DNA of 64,000 bases from Collinsella tanakaei YIT 12063. Lineage in GTDB: Bacteria > Actinomycetota > Coriobacteriia > Coriobacteriales > Coriobacteriaceae. How positions within the stretch are numbered: position 1 is the stretch's first letter; every line of letters starts with the position of its first letter. Both the position numbers and the translations under genes were made by a program. The notes beneath the pieces were generated by a model. The model made no database searches. It worked only from the letters and a program-made list of their open reading frames with translations, and was not told where the DNA came from. Location: positions 1-64,000 of the forward strand of contig NZ_JH126469.1 of the NCBI RefSeq assembly GCF_000225705.1. Direction: 5' to 3'. This document shows, piece by piece, positions 18,065 to 24,635 of this stretch.

Positions 18065-18136
18065 CCACCGGCTTATCTAAGGGATGTTCTGAGCCGTGCA
18101 AAGCACGGCGAACACATCCCGTGATAAGTCCGGTGG
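18065..18136 (+). other. 72-base near-complete hairpin upstream of folP, possible structured RNA
   Basis: Nested complementary blocks: 65-71 with 130-136 (CCACCGG/CCGGTGG), 72-77 with 123-128, 81-87 with 114-120, and 93-99 with 103-109 (GCCGTGC/GCACGGC), capped by an AAA loop; numbers are the last digits of 18065-18136. Only a 3/2-base internal loop, a bulge and one larger internal loop interrupt it. No T-run follows, so it is not a plain terminator. It lies about 160 bases before the folP-folK start and about 200 after the surface protein. A TACAAT box at 18259-18264 suggests the folP promoter is downstream of it. Confidence 0.7.
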
Positions 18137-18296
18137 AGCCCCGACCGAACGTCAGCCCCTCCTCGTCCAAATACTCGTCCAAACCCACCACACGCGAACC
18201 GCCCGTGCATTACTGGTGCACCCCGCAGACATGTGCCGCCAAACCCGCTCAGTCTGGATACAATAGGGGGAGCTGTACGCGCACGAAAGGGTACTC

Positions 18297-20042
18297 ATGG
18301 CAAACGATTCGAAGACATGGCGTTGCGGTAAGTTCGAGCTCAAGTTCGATCGACCCCGCATCATGGGTGTTCTCAACGTCACGCCCGATAGTTTTAGCGA
18401 CGGCGGCGAGCACTTTGACGCCGACGCCGCCATTGCATACGGCCTGCAGATGCTGGACGAGGGCGCCGACATCATCGATGTTGGCGGGGAGTCCACGCGT
18501 CCGGGCTTTACTCCGGTGAGTGCGGACGAGGAGGCTCGTCGCGTGCTGCCGGTGGTGCGCGCGCTGGCGCAGAAGGGCGCCATCGTATCGATCGACACGC
18601 GTCACGTGGACGTGGCCAAGGCCGCGGTACGCGTGGGCGCCTCGATTGTGAACGACGTCACCGGTTTTACCGATCCCAAGATGGTGGAGTTTGTTAAGGG
18701 CAGCAACTGCGGCGTGATCGTCATGCACGCGGGCGAGCCCACGGAGGAGGCTCCCAAGAGGCATACCGCGGTGCAGCTGGACACCAGCGCCGCCGCGTTT
18801 GTGGCCGAGAAGGCCCGCGCCGCTGCTGCCGCTGCTGAGGCTGAGGCCGCGGCAAAGGCCGCCAAGGCCGCGAAGGGTCGTCGCCCCGGCTTGAAGCTGG
18901 GCGGCCTGGTTCAGCCGCAGCTTCCCTTTGGCGACTTGCCCAATGGCAGCGAGGCTGCCGAGCAGGAGGCTGCTGCCAAGGCCGCCGCGCTGGCAGCCGC
19001 CGAGGCCGAGAAGAAAGCCGCCGAGGCCGAAGCCGCTGCCAAGGCCGCCGAGGAAGAGGCCCGCGCCGTACCCGCTAACGACGAGCTCGCCGCCATCATG
19101 GCCCGCAGCGCGCGCCGCGATGCCGCCACGGGGTCGACCTCGCAGCTGCGTCGTTTCACCCTGCCGGATTCCGCACCCATTATGCGCCGCGTCATGGGCT
19201 TCCTTTCTGACCAGGCCCGCGCGCTGGTTCACGCCGGCGTGGCCCGCGAGCGCATCTGCATCGACCCCGGCGCGGGTTTTGGCAAAGACGCGAACGAGGA
19301 CATTGTTATCCAGCGCGAGACCGCCAAGCTGGCCTCGCTGGGCTATCCGCTGCTGTGCGCCGTGAGCCGCAAGCGCTTTGTTGGCGCGGTGTCCGGCGTG
19401 GGCGACGTGCACGAGCGCGACGCCGCCACCTACGGCGTGTGCCTGGGCGCCATCCAGCTTGGCGCCAACATTGTCCGCGTGCATGACGTGCGCGGCTTCT
19501 CGCAGTTCTTGAACGGCTTTTGGGCCATCGCCCGCCCGCAGCCCCGCCGCGCCTTTGTGGCCCTGGGATCCAACCTGGGCAAGCGCGCGGAGAACATCCG
19601 TGCCGCCAAGGCCCTGATCGCGGAGATCCCCATGACCTGCGTTAGCAGCTGCTCGCGCATTTACGAGAGCGAGCCTGCCTACGAGAACCGCCAGGACCCG
19701 TTCGCCAACGCGGTGATAGAGATCAAGACCGAGCTGGCCCCGCTGATCTTGCTGGACGAGCTAATGAAGATCGAGAACACCATGGGGCGCAACCGTACCA
19801 AGAGCGCCCGCCCCAACGGTCCGCGCATCATCGATTTGGACCTGCTGTGGATGGACGGCGAGGTGCACGGCGGCGACAAGCTGCGCCTGCCCCACCCGTA
19901 CCTTGGCGAGCGCGACTTTGTGCTGGTGCCGCTCGAGGACCTTATGCATGACCCTGCGCGCTTCTTCCGCTACGAGGGTGTGGACGTGAAGGAGCCCGAG
20001 GACCGCGTGGGACACGTGGTGGGCGAGCTGGGCTCGCTGTAG
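18297..20042 (+). CDS. folP-folK: Fused dihydropteroate synthase / HPPK with an alanine-rich insert
   Basis: 581 residues. The N-terminal half is dihydropteroate synthase, which joins pterin pyrophosphate and p-aminobenzoate: MGVLNVTPDSFSDGG (23-37), DVGGESTRPG (61-70), VSIDTRH, SIVNDVTGF, VIVMHAG (140-146), CIDPGAGFGKD (321-331), AVSRKRFVG, VRVHD. Residues about 418-575 are HPPK (FVALGSNLGKRAENI, RIYESEPAY, GPRIIDLDLL), which pyrophosphorylates the pterin, so one chain does two successive folate steps. Between VIVMHAG and the next barrel helix (IMRRVMGFL) lies a ~145-residue insert (about 148-294) rich in Ala, Glu and Lys with coiled-coil character. ATG follows AAAGGG. Enzyme identity is secure; the insert's role is unknown. 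Confidence 0.92.
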   Translation: MANDSKTWRCGKFELKFDRPRIMGVLNVTPDSFSDGGEHFDADAAIAYGLQMLDEGADIIDVGGESTRPGFTPVSADEEARRVLPVVRALAQKGAIVSIDTRHVDVAKAAVRVGASIVNDVTGFTDPKMVEFVKGSNCGVIVMHAGEPTEEAPKRHTAVQLDTSAAAFVAEKARAAAAAAEAEAAAKAAKAAKGRRPGLKLGGLVQPQLPFGDLPNGSEAAEQEAAAKAAALAAAEAEKKAAEAEAAAKAAEEEARAVPANDELAAIMARSARRDAATGSTSQLRRFTLPDSAPIMRRVMGFLSDQARALVHAGVARERICIDPGAGFGKDANEDIVIQRETAKLASLGYPLLCAVSRKRFVGAVSGVGDVHERDAATYGVCLGAIQLGANIVRVHDVRGFSQFLNGFWAIARPQPRRAFVALGSNLGKRAENIRAAKALIAEIPMTCVSSCSRIYESEPAYENRQDPFANAVIEIKTELAPLILLDELMKIENTMGRNRTKSARPNGPRIIDLDLLWMDGEVHGGDKLRLPHPYLGERDFVLVPLEDLMHDPARFFRYEGVDVKEPEDRVGHVVGELGSL

Positions 20043-20211
20043 GCGTCGCGGGTGCTGCCGCGGGCGCGGGCGGCGCGGGCGACGCGGGTGCCGTGGCGGC
20101 GCGGGCAACGTTTCGGGCGTTGGCTTGATGTGCTGATGCGGGGCGGCTCGACGGGTTCGGGTCGCCCTGATTTGTTGGACGGGGATAGCCCTCCGGAAAG
20201 GTTGGTGTGCT

Positions 20212-20880
20212 GTGGCCGAGGTCGACCAGCTGTGCTGCGAGCTTGAGCTTACGCCCAAGGTGAAGATGATGGAGTTTATCGCCCTGCCGCAGGTGTGCGC
20301 CATGGGCGTGGTCGAGTGCCTGCGCCAGCTGGGCCTGGGCGAGCAGGTGGGCATTGGCTGGCCTGCGGACCTGGTGGCGCGCCGCGAGCACCCCGCGGTG
20401 CCGGGTGGCGCCAAGCCGCGTGAGGCCATGAGCGCGGATACCTCGTCCTTTGACTTTGACCTGTTTATGGGCAAGGTGGGCGTGCATGCCCACGCGGGCG
20501 AAAACGGGCCGGCTGCGAGCGTGACCGTGACGGTCGACATGCCCGTGCTCGAGGGGGCGGCTGCGCGTTGCGGTGCTGCGTTGCCCGCGCGCGAGGAGTT
20601 GCGCCGCGCCCTTGCCGCCGCCGTTGAAGCCAAGGTGGACCAGTGGGCGCAGATGCTGGCGACCCGCCCCAGCCCCGGTCCCATGGCTCCTGTGCTTTCC
20701 GACTACTTTGACATGGTGCCGCTGCTGGGCCACCAGGTTGCCGCGCTGTCTCCCAACGGGCTGCCCATGGCGATCGGCGCGTTCTCCGGCCTGGATATTT
20801 GGGGTCGCGCGTGCGTGACGGCGGCCGACGGCTCCGAGAAGGAGCTGCCCTGCGAGGCCGTGATCATTCGAGCCGTGTAG
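20212..20880 (+). CDS. Biotin-protein ligase-like protein lacking the ATP loop
   Basis: 222 residues, GTG start after GGAAAGG. It lines up with the second half of BirA: a helix VVECLRQLGLG, then VGIGWPADLVARRE in place of the lysine-containing KWPNDLL strand, a GIL-type strand (GKVGVHAHAGENG), a helical stretch ending in VDQWAQML, and a final SH3-like barrel (LLGHQVAAL, PMAIGAFSGLDIWGRACVTAADG). The biotinyl-adenylate loop (GRGRxGR) and the usual N-terminal DNA-binding domain are absent, and the catalytic Lys-Trp-Pro-Asn-Asp is WPAD. It may be a degenerate or repurposed ligase. It lies 170 bases after folP-folK, across a GC-rich gap with nothing else recognisable. Confidence 0.55.
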   Translation: MAEVDQLCCELELTPKVKMMEFIALPQVCAMGVVECLRQLGLGEQVGIGWPADLVARREHPAVPGGAKPREAMSADTSSFDFDLFMGKVGVHAHAGENGPAASVTVTVDMPVLEGAAARCGAALPAREELRRALAAAVEAKVDQWAQMLATRPSPGPMAPVLSDYFDMVPLLGHQVAALSPNGLPMAIGAFSGLDIWGRACVTAADGSEKELPCEAVIIRAV

Positions 20881-20887
20881 CGTTGGG

Positions 20888-22201
20888 CTATGCGCCTAGT
20901 GCGCGGATGGGGATGACGTAGACGCCGTCACTGCGGCGATAAGCCACCTCGCCCATGCCCGTAATCACTGCGAGGAACGATGGCTTGCGTACCTGCGACT
21001 TATCATTGCCGCAAACTTTGTTGGACAGCCTTATGAGGTTGGCGGCTGCTTGATCCGCCTTTTCAATACTCACCTTGATTTCGAACGCGGCCCATCGTCC
21101 ATCTGCGCGCTCTACAATCGCATCGGCTTCGAGGCCGGAATCATCATGGTAATAGCGCACGGGGTTTGAGACCGCGTAGTCAAGCGCGCGTGCGTAGACG
21201 TCCAAGTCGCGCATGACAAGATTCTCGAAGACCAGGCCAAACGTTTGCCAGTCTTGCAGCAGCGCGTCCGGAGAGAGGCCCAGCAGTGCCGCGGCGAGCG
21301 AGGGGTCAGCAAAGTAGCGCTTGGGTTTGACGCGCATGCGCTTGGGGGAGCGCGACGCCGGCACCCAGCCGGGGACCTCATCGATAAGGTACGTGCTGCG
21401 GAGGACGTCGACGCATTGGGACACCGCCTTACGATCGCCTTCCGTTGCCATGTCCTCGGATTCATATGCGTAAACGTCGCGGACAAGCGTGTCCACTTTG
21501 GTTGATTGTCCTACATTGCGCGCGATGGAGGCGGCGGCGCGGCGCGTGAGCTCCTCATTGCCGCCAAGCTGGGGAACACTTTGCGTGAATACGGATTCCA
21601 GGTATTCGCGAACAACTATCTGCGCATTGGCCGCGGTCTGCAGACGTTCTTCTGGCCAGCCTCCGCGAACGGCCACGTGAGCAAGGTCCTCAATGCCGGA
21701 GTCACACGCGCACGGCGTGAACTCGTCCTCGAACAGGCCTGCCAAACTGACCTTTGCGTTGGATTCGCCGGTTTCTGCAAGCGTCATGGGATGCATGCGA
21801 ACGCGACCGATGCGCCCCGCACCGCTGTGTGCTTTTGACATGTTGCGCGGGGTTGATGAACCCGTGAGAATCCAAGCGCCCTTTTCTCCGCCAAGGTCAT
21901 CGACCGCATGGCGCACGGTGTCCCAGATTACGGGCACACGCTGCCATTCATCGATGACGTGGGGGCGGTCGCCGGCGAGCACATAGGACGGGTCGGCAGA
22001 GGCGATCTGCAGGTTTGACCCGCGATCCACGTAGAGCACCGACGAGCCATGGGCTAGGGACGACCATGTTTTGCCGCACCATTTGGTGCCCGACACCTCA
22101 ACGGCTCCAAACAGGTTGAGATATGCCTCTATTTGGGTGTCGACAATGCGGGGTTGATATGCTGCGGGGCATGTTGTTCGATGCGTTTGAGAAGTGGCCA
22201 T
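20888..22201 (-). CDS. DUF4143-type AAA ATPase
   Basis: 437 residues. ATG 22201 is chosen because AAAGGCAG lies just before it; the frame extends to a TTG at 22231 that overlaps the likely -10 region (TATAAT on the minus strand, about 22234-22239). Residues about 25-50 carry the variant Walker A VSGTKWCGKTWSS, then Walker B-like HVIDEWQRVP and sensor ILTGSST: the hallmarks of the accessory ATPases with a C-terminal DUF4143 nuclease-like domain (SVFTQSVPQLGG; EADAIVERADGRWAAFEIKVS). Such proteins are common on genomic islands; their biochemical role is poorly defined. It converges on the biotin-ligase-like gene with 7 bases between stops. Three direct repeats lie upstream. Confidence 0.85.
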   Translation of the reverse strand: MATSQTHRTTCPAAYQPRIVDTQIEAYLNLFGAVEVSGTKWCGKTWSSLAHGSSVLYVDRGSNLQIASADPSYVLAGDRPHVIDEWQRVPVIWDTVRHAVDDLGGEKGAWILTGSSTPRNMSKAHSGAGRIGRVRMHPMTLAETGESNAKVSLAGLFEDEFTPCACDSGIEDLAHVAVRGGWPEERLQTAANAQIVVREYLESVFTQSVPQLGGNEELTRRAAASIARNVGQSTKVDTLVRDVYAYESEDMATEGDRKAVSQCVDVLRSTYLIDEVPGWVPASRSPKRMRVKPKRYFADPSLAAALLGLSPDALLQDWQTFGLVFENLVMRDLDVYARALDYAVSNPVRYYHDDSGLEADAIVERADGRWAAFEIKVSIEKADQAAANLIRLSNKVCGNDKSQVRKPSFLAVITGMGEVAYRRSDGVYVIPIRALGA

Positions 22202-22260
22202 GCGCTGCCTTTCGCGTCCGTGCTTTGCCAAACATTATACAAGGTAGATATACCCACATT

Positions 22261-22320
22261 CCAGAATCCGAATGTTTGGTGTACCAAAATCCGAATGATT
22301 TAGGTACCAAAATCCGAATG
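22261..22320 (-). promoter_or_regulatory. Three 14-bp direct repeats at a 23-bp period upstream of the ATPase
   Basis: CCAGAATCCGAATG (22261), CCAAAATCCGAATG (22284) and CCAAAATCCGAATG (22307) recur every 23 bases. They begin about 20 bases upstream of the TATAAT box of the ATPase gene, so the nearest overlaps its -35 position. Likely operator array for a regulator, possibly the ATPase itself. The 23-bp period is about two helical turns. Confidence 0.65.
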
Positions 22321-22405
22321 TGAGCTGCTGCTTCAAGCTGCGGGCTGGCGGCTGTGCGGGCTGGAGACCCGGTGGGCGCAGCGTGAAAGCCACCCCTGCG
22401 GTTTT

Positions 22406-22790
22406 TTAGCCGGTGATCTTGTGCCTTCTGTTTCTGCTGCTCGCCGATGACATGGGCAGCACCTCGCCCATATCGATGAGGTTTCGAATGCGGTTGCGCA
22501 CTTGGTTGACGTTCATGCCGGTGAGATCCTGCAGTTGCTGCGTGCTTAGCCCCATATTCGATGAGGCAGTCCTTGATGTACTGCTCGCCCAGCTTGGCGC
22601 TTATTCGCCGTGTACCGGGGATTGGCTTCTGGTCCACGTTACCGATGCCTTCGATTTTTGGGTTCATGCTTGCGCCCGGCCTGTGCAGAATAACCTTGAA
22701 CTGGTCGAGTCCCGGGCGGAAATGAGCACCGCACTGGGCCTTTTCATGTTGATATGCCTTGCTGGATGCGTGGTAGATGGGGAGGGCGCA
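22406..22790 (-). pseudogene. C-terminal remnant of an AlbA/Schlafen-type ATP-binding regulator, frameshifted
   Basis: On the minus strand one frame reads AHFRPGLDQFKVILHRPGAS and GEQYIKDCLIEYG. At about 22560 the homology continues in the next frame as GLSTQQLQDLTGMNVNQVRN, then NLIDMGEVLPMSS and a TAA stop at 22406-22408. A hydrophobic FKV-strand followed by a winged helix is the usual end of AlbA_2/RecG-like ATP-binding proteins (COG2865 type). The N-terminal three quarters are missing: an inverted-repeat element begins at the broken 5' edge. Family call is from motif memory. Confidence 0.6.
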
Positions 22791-22940
22791 TGCGGTTCTT
22801 ACGGATAATTGCATCGATTTTAGATTTAGGCGAGTAGCCAGGATTTTTGGATGCCATTTCCGCAGGCAATGGCTAACCCACCATTCTGGTGTACAAAGGA
22901 AAACTCAGAATTGATGCAATTATCCTCAAGAACTGCGCAA
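22791..22940. mobile_element. MITE-like inverted-repeat element, copy 1 (diverged)
   Basis: The ends are imperfect inverted repeats: GTTCTTACGGATAATTGCAT on the left (from 22795) and ATGCAATTATCCTCAAGAAC on the right (to 22933), the latter followed by TGCGCA. The 90-base interior has no gene. It resembles, in opposite orientation, the element at 62492-62646, sharing the termini and an internal GCGAGTAGCC and GTGTACA. It abuts the truncated regulator on one side and the coaX stop on the other. Confidence 0.65.
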
Positions 22941-22947
22941 GGGAGGG

Positions 22948-23715
22948 CTATGCCTGCAGCCTGCGGCAGATCTCGCAGATGCCCTTGAGCGTGAGCTGCT
23001 GGTCGATCACGTCGAACACGTTGGTGCATGCCGCGACCAATCCGGCGAGGCCCCCGGTGGCGATGACGCGCGCGGACGGCTCGCCCAGCTCATCTTTGAT
23101 GCGCGCGACCAGGCCTTCTGCCATGGCGGCGGCTCCTACCACGGTGCCGCTGCGAACCGCCTCGACGGTGTTGCGGCCAATGGTGTGCTGCGGGGCCTCG
23201 AGCGAGATGCTGGAGAGCTTGGCGGCGCGCGCGGTGAGGGCGTCCATGGAGATGCGGATGCCGGGGGCGATGGCGCCGCCGATGTAGTAGCCGCGCGGGT
23301 CAACCACGTCCACGTTGGTGGCGGTGCCAAAGTCCACCACAATAGCGGGCGCGCCGTAGAGGGCCTCAGCCGCCACGGCGTTGGCGATGCGGTCGGCCCC
23401 CACCTCTGCGGGGTTGGGGGCGTCTACCTTGGTGACCATCTGCGTGTCCGGGCCCACCTGGATCATGCGCACGCCCAGCTGGGTGGCCACGGCGCGCCAC
23501 TCGCGCGTGAGCTGCGGAACCACGCCGGCAAAGCAGATGGTGTCCACGCAAGAAAGCGCGAGGCCGCTCATCTGGAAGTAGCCCAGCAAGCGGACCAGGA
23601 TCTCGTCCTTAGTAAAGGTGCGGTCCGTGGGCATGCGCCAAGATTGGAGCAGCTGGTCTTGGTCAAAAAGGCCCAGGGCGGTCTGCGTGTTTCCCATGTC
23701 GATAGCGAGCAGCAT
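22948..23715 (-). CDS. coaX: Type III pantothenate kinase
   Basis: 255 residues, ATG after CTGGAGACAC. The phosphate loop MLLAIDMGNTQTALGLF is at the N-terminus, as in CoaX. GADRIANAVAA (about 106-116), IVVDFGTATNVDVVDPRGYYIGGAIAPG (125-155) with the catalytic-region Asp, and IATGGLAG near the end complete the acetate/sugar-kinase fold signature. It phosphorylates pantothenate in the first step of coenzyme A synthesis, typically needs a monovalent cation, and escapes CoA feedback. Cytoplasmic, usual family length. Transcribed away from ccmE with a 132-base shared promoter gap. Confidence 0.95.
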   Translation of the reverse strand: MLLAIDMGNTQTALGLFDQDQLLQSWRMPTDRTFTKDEILVRLLGYFQMSGLALSCVDTICFAGVVPQLTREWRAVATQLGVRMIQVGPDTQMVTKVDAPNPAEVGADRIANAVAAEALYGAPAIVVDFGTATNVDVVDPRGYYIGGAIAPGIRISMDALTARAAKLSSISLEAPQHTIGRNTVEAVRSGTVVGAAAMAEGLVARIKDELGEPSARVIATGGLAGLVAACTNVFDVIDQQLTLKGICEICRRLQA

Positions 23716-23847
23716 ATGTGTCTCCAGCCTGTGGCTAAGCTATGCCCGTGACCGTGAATCACGAGCGTGTGATAACGTGACTTGCAGCGCTCATTGTATA
23801 CTGAGACATTGCATATACTGCCAGATAACTGCATGTGGAGAGACAAT

Positions 23848-24525
23848 ATGAACAAGTCTGCAAAGCGTCGCCTTGTGGTGGTTGGCGGCATTGTGGTCAT
23901 TGCCATGCTGGTGATCGTTGCGATCGCCGGGTCGGGTGGCTCTGCCAGCTCGCTTTCTATCGCCGACGTGCTGGGCGGCAACTATGACGGCAAGAAGGTC
24001 CAGGTCTCCGGTGCCGTGGTGGCCGACTCGCTAACCAGCGAGGGTTCCACCGCGGTGTTCAAGATCGCGCCCGAGGGCGTTGACGCGGCCGATTCCGAGC
24101 AGGCACTTACCGTTCAATACAACGGCGCCCTGCCCGCGACCTTTGGCACCGGCGTGGTGGCCATCTGCACCGGCACCGTGGACGGTAAGACCCTTGAGGC
24201 GTCCGAGATGGTGACCAAGTGCCCGTCCAAGTATGAGAGCGCCGAGGGCTCGTTGACCGTCAAGGGACTGCTTGACCAGCAGGATTCCATGATGTTCAAG
24301 GACACCAAGGTGTGCGGCTACGTCAAGGGCGAGATCAACGACGCTCAGGCGGACTTCCGTTTCACCATCGAGTCTCAGGGCGAGACCCTAAAGGTTGTGT
24401 ACGACGGCGGCCTGGACGAGGCCATCACCGACGGTACCGCCCTGGTGATCTCCGGTCACCTGGATTCCGACGGCGTCTTTGTTGCGACCGAGCAGCCGTC
24501 CATCGACTCGTCCATTAAGGTGTAA
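23848..24525 (+). CDS. ccmE: CcmE-type heme chaperone with Cys-x3-Tyr motif and a second OB-like domain
   Basis: 225 residues from ATG 23848 (GTGGAGAGACAAT upstream). Residues 8-30 are a single membrane anchor (LVVVGGIVVIAMLVIVAIAG). Residues about 36-128 form the CcmE OB fold (VQVSGAVVADSL, AVFKIAPEG, LTVQYNGALPATFGTGVVAICTG). At the position of the heme-binding His-x3-Tyr there is CPSKY (Cys125, Tyr129), the form described for the variant System I of archaea and some anaerobes that lack CcmH. A second OB-like region follows (about 138-225: VCGYVKGEI, LKVVYDGGL, ALVISGHLD), which ordinary CcmE lacks. It is followed 110 bases later by ccmF and should pass heme to apocytochromes on the outer face. 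Confidence 0.85.
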   Translation: MNKSAKRRLVVVGGIVVIAMLVIVAIAGSGGSASSLSIADVLGGNYDGKKVQVSGAVVADSLTSEGSTAVFKIAPEGVDAADSEQALTVQYNGALPATFGTGVVAICTGTVDGKTLEASEMVTKCPSKYESAEGSLTVKGLLDQQDSMMFKDTKVCGYVKGEINDAQADFRFTIESQGETLKVVYDGGLDEAITDGTALVISGHLDSDGVFVATEQPSIDSSIKV

Positions 24526-24635
24526 CGCCATCCCATACCGTTTTGGCGCCCCGTGTCGCGTGTGCGAGCGGGGCGCATCTACGTGCATGCTAGTGTGCAC
24601 GCCAACGTATTATCAATCCCAAAGGAGATACGCGT

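Noticed and set aside
22261-22320. CRISPR array
   Set aside because: Only three 14-bp repeats with 9-base spacers that resemble each other; no cas genes anywhere in the window.
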